Part shown: in pieces, positions 34,646 to 42,691 of the stretch
Position numbering within the stretch: the stretch's first letter is position 1
How the letters are laid out: each line of letters begins with the position of its first letter
Origin: DATKYQ01 sp964640665
GTDB taxonomy: Bacteria; Myxococcota; B64-G9
DNA length: 64,000 bases
NCBI GenBank assembly: GCA_964640665.1
Contig: CAZXHT010000021.1
Span: 1-64,000 of the forward strand
Direction of reading: 5' to 3'
The notes under the pieces: generated by a model
Databases searched by the model: none
What the model saw: only the letters and a program-made list of their open reading frames with translations
Told to the model about the DNA's origin: nothing
Made by a program: the position numbers and the translations under genes

Positions 34646-34673
34646 ATTATACAGACGAGTGTCGGGGGTGCAA
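34646..34673 (-). promoter_or_regulatory. Promoter of the membrane protein gene at 33942-34607
   Basis: On the minus strand TTGCAC, 16 bp, TATAAT, about 40 bp before the start codon. Confidence 0.55.
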
Positions 34674-34681
34674 CAATATTC

Positions 34682-34713
34682 TTGACCTTGTAGGGTTATG
34701 TAGTATAAACTAC
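34682..34713 (+). promoter_or_regulatory. Promoter and overlapping palindrome before the PilZ gene
   Basis: TTGACC, 16 bp, TATAAA (34682-34709). A palindrome GTAGT-ataa-ACTAC (34700-34713) lies exactly over the -10 box, which is typical of a repressor operator. The regulator is unknown. Confidence 0.5.
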
Positions 34714-34738
34714 TACAATATCCGACACGGGAGGATTC

Positions 34739-35146
34739 ATGACCAGGATTATGGAAGACAGGCGCGGGGCAGAACGACGTCCATTCAGGGAAGGCCGCAG
34801 GCGCTATCCCAGGGTACGCCTGGCGCTTCAGGGGTTCTACTCGAGCGACGACAGGGCGCTTTTCTTATCGAGCCGCAACGTCAATCTCCGGGGCGTCTTT
34901 GTTCCCACGGTCGTTCCCGACAGGATCGGCTCGCGCGCGACATTGCGTATCGATACGCCGGGGAATGTGGCCATGCTGAAGATTCCCGCCCGAGTCGTCT
35001 GGTCGAACGCGGATCCGCAAAGAGGGCCTCTGGGCATGGGACTCCGCTTCGAGGGTCTTTCAGGCTGGAGGTTGAAACGGATTGCCTCGTTGCTGGTCAA
35101 GCGGGCGGGGCTAAGTGCGTTGCCGGGCACCAAAATAAGCTTTTGA
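34739..35146 (+). CDS. PilZ-domain protein
   Basis: This 135-residue product has GGGAGG ahead of ATG 34739. A basic N-terminus contains RRYPRVRLAL (RxxxR-like motif). It is followed by the beta-barrel NVNLRGVFV (D/NxSxxG-like with Asn replacing Ser) and GMGLRFEGL. This is the PilZ fold that reads c-di-GMP. The second motif is degenerate, so ligand binding needs testing. It fits with the HD-GYP enzyme at 49298 and the MshEN protein at 27836. Confidence 0.8.
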   Translation: MTRIMEDRRGAERRPFREGRRRYPRVRLALQGFYSSDDRALFLSSRNVNLRGVFVPTVVPDRIGSRATLRIDTPGNVAMLKIPARVVWSNADPQRGPLGMGLRFEGLSGWRLKRIASLLVKRAGLSALPGTKISF

Positions 35147-35213
35147 TTCGATGCAACCCTGTGGTACCTTGTTCGTCCAACTAAGGCAGAAGGTTCCTAA
35201 ACCCGCAAGGTAC
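35143..35213 (+). promoter_or_regulatory. Promoter and flanking inverted repeat before the AgmX/PglI-type gene
   Basis: TTGATT, 16 bp, TACCTT (35143-35170). The -10 lies within the left arm of an inverted repeat, GTACCTTG at 35164-35171 and CAAGGTAC at 35206-35213; the right arm also carries the AAGG ribosome site. Confidence 0.4.
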
Positions 35214-35214
35214 T

Positions 35215-36162
35215 ATGGCGCAACAAGGTTCCAGCGGCAGGCCCGAGGCAAGTAAATTAGAACCACCCGCCGGTGAGTGGCTCTTCAAGCTACATGACGA
35301 AGTGCTCGGTCCCGTCCCCGCGGCCGAGATCATCGAAAAGATGTTGACGGGCGAGGTCGACGAATCAACCGGGATCTCGCTGGCCGAGGGCGAGTGGAAG
35401 ACCATTCAGGCGGTCAAGGCTTTCCACCCGTTCCTCTACCAGGCCAAGGCGAAGATCCGCGCGCAAAGGGCCAGGCTGGAAGCCGAGTGCGCCGCGCGCA
35501 AGCGAAAGAATCGCAACATGATCAACGTGGGCATCGGAGCGGCGATACTGGTCGCGCTGAGCTTTGCGGCTTCCTACCTGATCATCGTCAATCGCCCCTG
35601 GAGAGGCGGAGAGGTGTTGACGGCCTGGGCATCGAGGCATGTTCCCCTGCTGTCCATCCCGGCGGCGAGAGCCGCTACCAGGAAGAGCGCTGAAGACGAC
35701 TCGGCCATCAACATCGATCAGATTCTGATTGACGATGCCCCGACTCTGGTGGCCATCAGGGCGACGAAGAAAAAGAAAAAGCACCCGGGAAAGAAAAAGA
35801 TCGTCGAGAAGCCTGAGCACGACGGCAAGACAGGCAAGCAGCCCAAGGAGGTCAAGATCGCCTCCACCGGCAAGCTGTCCAACGAAGAGATCACCGGCTT
35901 GGTCTATTCCAAGAGCAACCTGCGCAGGTTATATGGGTGCCTGCAAAGGGAGATCAGACGCAACAGCGATCTGGCTTCTCCGGTGGTGATCGATTTTACC
36001 ATTGCCAACGACGGGCACATCAGCCGGGTACGCATGGAAAGCCCGGGGCTCGATGGAGGGTCGTTGCACAGGTGTTTCCGCCAGAAGCTGACCTCATTGA
36101 AGTTCCGCGCCTTCAGCGGCCAGGTGCGCAACGTGACGATGCCCTTCAATTTCAAGCGTTGA
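35215..36162 (+). CDS. GYF-like / AgmX-PglI C-terminal domain membrane protein
   Basis: This 315-residue product has an N-terminal GYF_2-like domain (about 20-75; GEWLFKLHDEVLGPV) and a basic coiled segment. A single membrane helix is at about 102-122, then a Lys-rich periplasmic linker. The C-terminal TonB-like domain (about 220-315) reads KSNLRRLYGCLQRE ... VVIDFTIANDGHISRVRME ... FRAFSGQVRNVTMPFNFKR. This matches the 'AgmX/PglI C-terminal domain' of gliding-motility and secretion-associated proteins in Myxococcota. It probably couples inner-membrane energy or signals to the outer envelope. Confidence 0.85.
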   Translation: MAQQGSSGRPEASKLEPPAGEWLFKLHDEVLGPVPAAEIIEKMLTGEVDESTGISLAEGEWKTIQAVKAFHPFLYQAKAKIRAQRARLEAECAARKRKNRNMINVGIGAAILVALSFAASYLIIVNRPWRGGEVLTAWASRHVPLLSIPAARAATRKSAEDDSAINIDQILIDDAPTLVAIRATKKKKKHPGKKKIVEKPEHDGKTGKQPKEVKIASTGKLSNEEITGLVYSKSNLRRLYGCLQREIRRNSDLASPVVIDFTIANDGHISRVRMESPGLDGGSLHRCFRQKLTSLKFRAFSGQVRNVTMPFNFKR

Positions 36163-36653
36163 TCCCGTATCGACCGCGCCGCAGCGCACCCAATGCCCAG
36201 AGCGCCACCTTCTCCAATCCCGCTGGTCAAAATAGCACTCACCAATATCGGCGAAACCCTCAGGCGCTTCCTGAACTGACAAGCCGGTCCAGACCCTCTT
36301 CCGGTCAAATCTGCTACTGATATCGCTCATGAAACAATGCTGGTTCTAACAGGAAAAATGGGGCGTGATTTTTTTGATGTCACCACCGTATTATCCGGAG
36401 TATAATGATTCTGCAGAATCCGGGATCGGCACCTTGAAAACATACGCGCACACCCAAAAGGCGGGTGCTGTTTGACTGCGCTGTCACGAATCGGCCCGGA
36501 ACAGTCGGCCTGGGGAGTGGACCTGTGATGACAACACGGATTACTTTCAATTCGAAGGAGGCGAATTACAGGCTTGCCAGCACTCGGGAAGCGTTTTTTT
36601 GCTTCCCGACGTGGTCCACCAATTAAATCGAAATTTTGGTCAAGGATTGAGCG
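36163..36653. other. Gene-free region with palindromes and a possible N-terminal relic
   Basis: No intact gene is supported. It contains a TATAAT-like box next to a perfect palindrome GATTCTGCAGAATC (36407-36420). A 13-codon frame from TTG 36434 reads MKTYAHTQKAGAV and a stop, similar to the start of DUF4157/eCIS-associated proteins (MKTYAQKPKA type). A hairpin TCGGGAAGC-gttttttt-GCTTCCCGA lies at 36584-36609. Confidence 0.5.
36584..36609. repeat. Palindrome TCGGGAAGC-loop-GCTTCCCGA
   Basis: A 9 bp perfect inverted repeat surrounds an all-T loop, 45 bp before the orphan gene. The T-run is in the loop, not after the stem, so it is not a standard terminator. It may mark the edge of the AT-rich insertion. 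Confidence 0.4.
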
Positions 36654-37199
36654 ATGACCACAAGAGATGTCTCTTTAGATAACGAATTAGATCGAAATTG
36701 TGATTTTAATCTTGTTGAGCATAAATTTATGACGAACCCCTGCACTCCTCCTATCGGCGAAGACGAAATTAATGTCATCCGTATAAATGCACCAGAGATT
36801 GTCTGTTTTGATGCTGATCCGAGTACAATAGAGTATCTTGATGAACGGAATTTAACATTTTATTTATGCGGCAATTGCGCATTTTCGGCTGGAATCAAAA
36901 CAACCTTAGGAATTGAGGATCACTTTACTTATGCGATGATTTATACTGCATCAGACATAAACAGATCTATCAGCTATTCAGGCCAATTTCCGATTCGCGG
37001 TTCTCGGATGCAAAAACCAGCAGAATTAAAATCAAATGTTTCCCTTCCTTCAGATCTAATTATTGGCGAACGATTTAACCCAAACTTAGCAGAAGTCTTT
37101 CAGCTGCCTCCGGTAGAGACCGAATATTTTATCCATGTTTCATTGGGTCCTTACAAATCAAACATTCTAAAGGTTGCGGTTAAGCAAAAGATAGAGTGA
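36654..37199 (+). CDS. AT-rich orphan gene, unknown function
   Basis: This 181-residue product, with AAGGATTGAG ahead of ATG 36654, is acidic, has no signal peptide and no membrane helix, and carries five Cys (including CGNCAF and NPCTPP). Its codons are strongly AT-biased (TTT, ATA, TTA common) against a GC-rich neighbourhood, which indicates recent acquisition. The N-terminal relic in the gap before it and the palindromes on that side suggest an inserted islet. I do not recognise the family. Confidence 0.65.
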   Translation: MTTRDVSLDNELDRNCDFNLVEHKFMTNPCTPPIGEDEINVIRINAPEIVCFDADPSTIEYLDERNLTFYLCGNCAFSAGIKTTLGIEDHFTYAMIYTASDINRSISYSGQFPIRGSRMQKPAELKSNVSLPSDLIIGERFNPNLAEVFQLPPVETEYFIHVSLGPYKSNILKVAVKQKIE

Positions 37200-37306
37200 T
37201 CTGCGCATAATTTTAGGTATACTGGAATATACATGCCGGCATCAGGAATAACGGTTAGTTGCTATCCATTCGTCTATTTTGCGCGCCTACACGATGCCAT
37301 TAAATT

Positions 37307-39382
37307 TCAAGCTTTAGTCACGACTCGTCCGCGTCGCAGGGCGCCCGCAAGCAGCGCCAAAAATACCAGCAGCAACGGTTCGACAGGCGATGGAGCAGAG
37401 CCGCATGAGCAGCCCGTCTGGTTCTCCTGGCAACGGCTCTCGCCCGAGCAATGCATGCCGGCGGCGCAATCCGTGTCGGCATCACAGATTCCTACGTGCA
37501 GCGCCATGGCGACTGCCTCTAATGCGTCAACCTTACCGTAACCCCAACGGGCGTTCGGCAAGTTGCTGCCTGTGAACTCGTCTTGGCGGGCGGTGGCCGA
37601 CAGGATCTTGGCTACCCCGTTCGGGTCGAGGGTCGGATCGGCCTCTAATAGCAAGGCTACTATCCCGGCCACGTGTGGACAGGCCATGCTGGTGCCGCGC
37701 ATGGCTATGTGCCCGGCGTCTATAGTGGTGCCCGCCTCGAGCGAGGATGTATGGCAGCAAAGCGCCGCCACGATGTACTCCCCGGGCGCGGCCACCAGCG
37801 GCTTTACGCCTGTGGCTTCGGGATCGGCCGATGGGCCGCGCGAGGAGAAGAAAGAGATCTGGCCCGGGGCGATTTCGGGGTGCATGATCAGGGCGCCGTC
37901 TATGTCGGTCCAGTGTGAGCGGGTGGCGTAGGATGCAACGGCGATTATTTTGCGGGCGACCGCCGGCATGCCTATTGTCTTACTGTTGTCGCCGGGGATC
38001 AGGCCGTCGGCGTCGCTGTCCGAGAAGCGGGCCGGCGGGGTGAGAAAGCCCGAGGCCGCGCTCCAGGCGTCGAAGGCGCCTGTGCCCGAGGCCTTTATAA
38101 ACCAGACGTAGTCTCCGGGGTTGCCGGCGTAGGTTTGCGCGTCGGGCTCGACCACGATGTCGAGCTGCAGCTTGCCGTTGCCGGGGTCGGGCGCTCCGGC
38201 CGGTTCGAAGTAGACCGTGCCGAGCTCCACGCTGCCGTCGGTGAACACAAACGATCTGCCGGCATCGAGCGCGCCGATAGCATCGCTATGGGCGACCTCG
38301 GTTCCGTTTTTCTGCACTCCGATCGAAAAGCGTAAATCTGAATTGGCAGCTTGCCAGATGGTGAACAGCGCCGAGCCGACATCGAAGCCGTTGAAGACTT
38401 CGAAAAGCGTTTTGCCCACCGAGCCCGCCGGATCGTATCCCAGGTGAATCAGATCGGATCCCTCGTTGCCGGCCGCGGCCACGATGATCTTGCCGGGACC
38501 GGTCAGATCCGAAAGCGCCCGGGATTCGAGCGAGGATCCGTCGTGCGGCCCGTAGTGTCCGCCCAGGCTCAAGTTGATCACCATCGGCCGGTTGAGTTTT
38601 TCACTCTCGGCAAACAGCCAGGCGACCGATTCGATCAGCAGGCCGAAGTCTAACGAGGCCACGGCCATGATGTTGGCCTCGGGAGCCATGCCGCGGTAGG
38701 TGTCCGACGAACTGGCCATGGTGGCGCTGACGTGGGTGCCGTGGCCGATGGCGTCGATGCTGTCGCAGGTGCCCTTGATGATGCGGCTGCGGTCGCACAG
38801 GGCGCCTGTGTCCTGGCCCTCGGGCGGATCGCCGCTGGCCGCGAACTGGTCCCAGATCTGCAGCACCCGCCCGCGCCGGCCGCCGAAATCCTCGTGCTCG
38901 TAGTCGACCCCGGTGTCCACCAGGGCGGCGATTACGCCCTTGCCGGTAATCGGTAACGGCAGTCCTACGCCTGGGCCTCTCTCGACCTGGTCTGCCCGCA
39001 CGTCCGGGCGGCTGAGATCGAGAAGCAGCCGCCGGGGCGGCATGGCCTCAATGCGCTCGACCTCGGATCTTCCGGCGATGCGCGAAAGCAGCGCAACTGG
39101 AGCCCGGACAGGAAGTATGTTGCCGACCGGTCGCCCGGTGTGGGCGCCTACGCCCGCCCTTCTTACGGCCGCGGCCGTGGCGCCGGGATCGCGCGTCAGT
39201 ACCAGCGCCGGGACGAGCGCCGGCGAGATCTCTCGATCTGAGATCTTGCCGGCAGCAGGCAGGAAGGCACCGACAAGGCGGCCGTCACGCCCGAGAAGTC
39301 TAAGGTAGGGGTTGAGTTTTTCGCCCGCCCGCGAGGCCGGTCCCGCGAGCATGAAGCACAACCCGACAAGCAGCATGCGCAT
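37307..39382 (-). CDS. Subtilisin-family (S8) protease with MYXO-CTERM-like tail
   Basis: This 691-residue product starts at ATG 39382, 5 bp after AGGAGG. It has a signal peptide (1-20) and a propeptide-like region (about 25-130). The S8 catalytic set is Asp156 (ALVDTGVD), His214 (GHGTHV), oxyanion Asn306 (AAAGNEG) and Ser565 (RGTSMACPHVAG). A long insert (about 320-480) lies between Asn and Ser. After a short DADTDCAAGMHC Cys module, the C-terminus is GCSCGS, a hydrophobic helix and RRGR, as in MYXO-CTERM sorting tails. It is exported, probably held at the surface and released by cleavage. Confidence 0.95.
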   Translation of the reverse strand: MRMLLVGLCFMLAGPASRAGEKLNPYLRLLGRDGRLVGAFLPAAGKISDREISPALVPALVLTRDPGATAAAVRRAGVGAHTGRPVGNILPVRAPVALLSRIAGRSEVERIEAMPPRRLLLDLSRPDVRADQVERGPGVGLPLPITGKGVIAALVDTGVDYEHEDFGGRRGRVLQIWDQFAASGDPPEGQDTGALCDRSRIIKGTCDSIDAIGHGTHVSATMASSSDTYRGMAPEANIMAVASLDFGLLIESVAWLFAESEKLNRPMVINLSLGGHYGPHDGSSLESRALSDLTGPGKIIVAAAGNEGSDLIHLGYDPAGSVGKTLFEVFNGFDVGSALFTIWQAANSDLRFSIGVQKNGTEVAHSDAIGALDAGRSFVFTDGSVELGTVYFEPAGAPDPGNGKLQLDIVVEPDAQTYAGNPGDYVWFIKASGTGAFDAWSAASGFLTPPARFSDSDADGLIPGDNSKTIGMPAVARKIIAVASYATRSHWTDIDGALIMHPEIAPGQISFFSSRGPSADPEATGVKPLVAAPGEYIVAALCCHTSSLEAGTTIDAGHIAMRGTSMACPHVAGIVALLLEADPTLDPNGVAKILSATARQDEFTGSNLPNARWGYGKVDALEAVAMALHVGICDADTDCAAGMHCSGESRCQENQTGCSCGSAPSPVEPLLLVFLALLAGALRRGRVVTKA

Positions 39383-39454
39383 CAACGCCTCCTGGTGTGA
39401 AGTGTTCGTATTGATTTAATGATGTATATTATCGGCGGGCAAAAAGAAAGGGAG

Positions 39455-39489
39455 TTGAAAAGTATGAATACATGTATTATAATTCATAC
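39455..39489 (+). promoter_or_regulatory. Promoter and operator of the AbrB-type antitoxin gene
   Basis: TTGAAA, 17 bp, TATAAT is near consensus (39455-39483). Inverted arms GTATGAAT (39462-39469) and ATTCATAC (39482-39489) bracket the spacer and -10, and ATACATGTAT at 39469-39478 is a further palindrome. This is typical of autorepression by the antitoxin. Confidence 0.7.
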
Positions 39490-39504
39490 CTGAAGGAGAA
39501 TACG

Positions 39505-39726
39505 ATGAAAGCCAAGGTAGCGGAGCGCGGCCAGGTTACCATTCCCAAGGCATTGAGAAAGAAGCTGGGAATCAGGCCTGGCACGGTACTGGAATTCAGC
39601 GATGAAGGCGGGCGGTTGGTCGCCACGAAGGAAGAAGCGGCAGACGCGTTGGACGCCGTGTACGGTGTTCTGGGCAGCGGCCGCAAAACGGACGACATCG
39701 TGGCCGGGCTGCGGGGCGAGGCATGA
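39505..39726 (+). CDS. AbrB/MazE-type (SpoVT-AbrB fold) antitoxin
   Basis: This 73-residue product starts at ATG 39505, 6 bp after AAGGAG; the longer frame has no ribosome site. It contains the swapped-hairpin DNA-binding motif: ERGQVTIPKALRKKLGIRPGTVLEF. The C-terminal 25 residues would bind the toxin. It overlaps the PIN-toxin start by ATGA. It should bind its own promoter through the palindromes at 39462-39489. Confidence 0.9.
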   Translation: MKAKVAERGQVTIPKALRKKLGIRPGTVLEFSDEGGRLVATKEEAADALDAVYGVLGSGRKTDDIVAGLRGEA

Positions 39727-39958
39727 TAACGGCCGTCGACACCTGTATTCTCATAGATGTTCTTGAACCTGATCCACGCCATGGACCGGCATCGCGCGAT
39801 GCATTGCGCTCCTGCATGCGGCAGGGGGCGCTCGTATCGTGGCCGATTTCCTGATCGGCGGCCATGCGCTCGAGCAATGCGATCGCCTGCTGACCCGGGA
39901 CCGTGGCTTCTATCGACGGTTCTTCAAAACGCTGAAACTTGTCATACCCGCTTCTTGA
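39723..39958 (+). pseudogene. PIN-domain toxin with internal deletion and frameshift
   Basis: The ATG at 39723 overlaps the antitoxin stop (ATGA). The first frame begins MITAVDTCILIDVLEPDP, the PIN N-terminus with its first catalytic Asp, runs through DALRSC and QGALV, and stops at about 39849. Another frame continues RIVADFLIGGHALEQCDRLL, TRDRGFYRRFF and ends at 39958, the PIN C-terminus with the last acidic sites. About 40-50 middle residues of a normal ~135-residue PIN toxin are missing, and the junction (near 39835) is out of frame. The toxin is dead; the antitoxin remains intact. Confidence 0.82.
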
Positions 39959-39982
39959 AGCCTTGCCACTCATGTTCGATTG

Positions 39983-40014
39983 CGAACAGACGTGCGCTTT
40001 CGCACGGATGTTCG
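39983..40014. repeat. Long hairpin CGAACA-ga-CGTGCG-cttt-CGCACG-ga-TGTTCG
   Basis: An interrupted 6+6 bp stem lies 25 bp after the dead PIN gene. There is no T-run, so termination is uncertain. Confidence 0.4.
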
Positions 40015-40106
40015 TCTTGGGTCAATCGCCGGTTCACCTGAATAGGCGCAGTTTTCAAGCAGATCCGTAGCCGGGCGCCAGCGGCAGGAATCTTGCTTGC
40101 GAAACA

Positions 40107-40116
40107 GGGGGGGGGG
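40107..40116 (+). repeat. G10 homopolymer upstream of the EGF-repeat lipoprotein
   Basis: Ten consecutive G bases lie 22 bp before ATG 40139, upstream of the GGAGG site. Such tracts slip during replication and could vary expression, but could also be an assembly artefact. Confidence 0.6.
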
Positions 40117-40138
40117 AATTGAAATCCGGAGGCTTCCG

Positions 40139-42532
40139 ATGAACAGAACGGCTCTCTCTTTGTTTTCCTGGCTTTTCGCAGCCTTTTTGGCGCTTTCGGG
40201 ATCTGCTTGCTCGAGCGGTTCGGGCGGCACCTTGCTGCCGGTCGGTTCGCCGTGCGCCTCGGACACCGAGTGCGCCCGGCCCGGGACTCCGCAGTGCCTC
40301 ACAGACGGTCTCTACCCGCTTGAAGCACTGGCCGGCTCTTCCAATCCGACCGCGCAAGGACTGGCCGGTATCGGGGTGCCTCTTCCGGGCGGCTACTGTT
40401 CGACTGTCCCGCCCTGCGTGACGAACGCGGACTGCGGCACTGGCGGAAGTTGCTTCTTTCCACTGTGCCACGTCGATCCCGACTACTTCAACACCCTGGT
40501 GGACGCCTTGGAGCTTTCGGCAACAGACGCCGCGGTCGTTGCGGGATTCATCGACTATGGCCGTTGCCTGCGCGCCTGCGTCACCGGCGCCGATTGCGGC
40601 CGGGACGGCTATGTCTGCGCGACGCCGATCGAAGATTTCCTGTCGCTGGTCGACGGGGCCGACATGGGCACCTTCTGCGTCGGCGAGCAGCCGGCCTCCT
40701 GCGATCCAAATCCCTGCCTGCACGGGAAATGCTCACTGGTCGATGGGGCCACAAGCTGCGAATGTGATGCCGGCTGGGAGGGAGACCTGTGCGACAGCAA
40801 CCATGACGACTGCGATCCCAACCCGTGCCAGAACGGCGGAAGCTGCACCGACGGCGTCGACTCGTACACCTGCACCTGCCCCCAGGGATACAGCGGCTCG
40901 AACTGCGAGAACCAGGCTTCGGGTTGTGACGACAACCCGTGTCTCCACGGCAGCTGCTTAGACGGCGGGGCCGGAAGCTACACCTGTAGCTGCGATGCGG
41001 GCTGGGAAGGGGCGAACTGCGACACCGATGTTGCAGACTGCGCGGCCGATCCCTGTCTTCACGGTACCTGCACCGAGGGAATGCCGGGCACGGGCGAGTT
41101 TTCATGCGCTTGCGATTCTGGCTGGCAGGGCACGTTGTGCGACGCAGACATTCCCGACTGCGCGGCCGATCCATGTGTCCATGGTACCTGCAGCGAGGGG
41201 ACACCGGGTACGGGCGAGTATAGCTGCGCCTGCGAAGCCGGCTGGGAGGGCGACGACTGCACGACCAACCACGACGATTGCAACCCGAACCCATGCCAAA
41301 ACGGCGGAAGCTGCGCCGACGGCGTCGACGGCTACATTTGCACATGCCAGGCGGGTTACACCGGGACCAATTGTGAAAACACGGTCAGCGGCTGCGCCGA
41401 CAATCCCTGCGTGCATGGAAGCTGCCAGGACACCGGGCCGGGAACCTATAGCTGCAGCTGCGATGCGGGCTGGGAAGGAGTAAACTGCGACACGGACGCA
41501 CCCGATTGCGCGGCCGACCCGTGTGTGCACGGTACATGTAGCGAGGGAACTCCGGGCACGGGCGAGTTTTCCTGCGCCTGCGATGCGGGCTGGCAGGGGA
41601 CTCTGTGCGACGCGGATTTTCCCGACTGCGCTGCCGACCCGTGTGTGCATGGTACATGCACTGAGGGCACGCCGGGCACGGGCGAGTTTTCATGCGCCTG
41701 TGACAGTGGCTGGGAAGGAACCCTGTGCGACGTGATGACGGATCTTTGCACGCCGAACCCCTGCCAAAACGGCGGCAGCTGCTCGATCAGCGCTCCGGGC
41801 GTATACGTCTGCGCCTGCGTCGGCGGCTACAGCGGGACGAACTGCGAGATCGCCCCGACAACCGAGTGCATTCTGACCTACGACCTGGTCGCCGGTAACG
41901 GAGACGACGGTAACAACTGGACCGGTTGCAACATCCGCATCCGGGACACTTTTTTGGGGATGGGAGACGGCACACACGCCATCGGCCCGGGGCTTTTGAA
42001 GATTCGCGTTCCCAGCGACGGCGGTCAAAACCCGGCCGCAGGCCTGGCAGAGGTCCTCTATTACGAACTGGCACAGGAGTTCACCACCGTGAGCGCCGGC
42101 ACTACCATCATCACCGACGTGGACGGCTTCTCGCCCGTGCTCGGTCAAACCGACAACACCAGCGAGCTGTCCACGGGCAGCCTGACCCTGGGCGCCAGTC
42201 CCGAGGTTGCCTGGGATGCCTGCGACTATCCGCCCGGCTACAACAACACAGAGAATTCGTTTACGCCCGACGTTGTCGGCACGGGTCCGGGCTGTCTGGA
42301 TCCTTACCGTAGCGTGGGCAACGTCAACTGCTCAGGGGCGTTCTGCGGTGCAGGGGGGTTGAACTCCGGCGACAACCCGCAGGACGAGACTTGGGAGCAG
42401 GCGCTTTCCACGCTGAGCTTCAGCTCCGATCTGACGAGCTTGAGCATGGATTTCATGCTGGTCCCCAACCGCTCGCCGAGTCGCACCTATATAAGCTGGG
42501 AAGGCATGTTGATCGATATCAGCTGTCAATAG
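40139..42532 (+). CDS. Lipoprotein with ten EGF-like repeats
   Basis: This 797-residue product starts at ATG 40139, with GGAGG 6 bp upstream and a lipoprotein-like signal ending SGSAC. After a Cys-rich N-domain (about 30-185), ten EGF-like repeats run from about 187 to 580. Each carries CxxxPCxxGxC ... CxCxxG(W/Y)xGxxC. The order of repeat types recurs every 156 residues. The C-terminal domain (about 585-797) is beta-rich with GNGDDGNNWTGC and CLDPYRSVGNVNC, and resembles cell-surface choice-of-anchor domains. It is likely a surface adhesin or binding lipoprotein; the ligand is unknown. Confidence 0.88.
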   Translation: MNRTALSLFSWLFAAFLALSGSACSSGSGGTLLPVGSPCASDTECARPGTPQCLTDGLYPLEALAGSSNPTAQGLAGIGVPLPGGYCSTVPPCVTNADCGTGGSCFFPLCHVDPDYFNTLVDALELSATDAAVVAGFIDYGRCLRACVTGADCGRDGYVCATPIEDFLSLVDGADMGTFCVGEQPASCDPNPCLHGKCSLVDGATSCECDAGWEGDLCDSNHDDCDPNPCQNGGSCTDGVDSYTCTCPQGYSGSNCENQASGCDDNPCLHGSCLDGGAGSYTCSCDAGWEGANCDTDVADCAADPCLHGTCTEGMPGTGEFSCACDSGWQGTLCDADIPDCAADPCVHGTCSEGTPGTGEYSCACEAGWEGDDCTTNHDDCNPNPCQNGGSCADGVDGYICTCQAGYTGTNCENTVSGCADNPCVHGSCQDTGPGTYSCSCDAGWEGVNCDTDAPDCAADPCVHGTCSEGTPGTGEFSCACDAGWQGTLCDADFPDCAADPCVHGTCTEGTPGTGEFSCACDSGWEGTLCDVMTDLCTPNPCQNGGSCSISAPGVYVCACVGGYSGTNCEIAPTTECILTYDLVAGNGDDGNNWTGCNIRIRDTFLGMGDGTHAIGPGLLKIRVPSDGGQNPAAGLAEVLYYELAQEFTTVSAGTTIITDVDGFSPVLGQTDNTSELSTGSLTLGASPEVAWDACDYPPGYNNTENSFTPDVVGTGPGCLDPYRSVGNVNCSGAFCGAGGLNSGDNPQDETWEQALSTLSFSSDLTSLSMDFMLVPNRSPSRTYISWEGMLIDISCQ

Positions 42533-42555
42533 CACGCAAAAAACACAAAAAGAAA

Positions 42556-42625
42556 GGGCGAGTGCGCGCTCGCCCAATCCCCTGGGAGCGGACCAGCGCG
42601 GGAGGAGGGACCCACGCTGGTCCGA
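42556..42625. terminator. Hairpins between convergent genes
   Basis: GGGCGAG-tgcgcg-CTCGCCC (42557-42576) is followed on the minus strand by a T-rich run, so it can terminate the leftward beta-barrel gene. A second 9 bp stem, GGACCAGCG / CGCTGGTCC, lies at about 42591-42624. This is the boundary between convergent transcripts. Confidence 0.55.
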
Positions 42626-42691
42626 CTTATGACTACATCATACTACACTGTAGGATATGAGTCAAGAAAACAGCAAAGTTCTTTATTGTGG

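Noticed and set aside
40811..41749. CRISPR-like periodic repeats
   Set aside because: The period is coding (EGF units and 468 bp blocks) and diverged; there are no short identical repeats with unique spacers.
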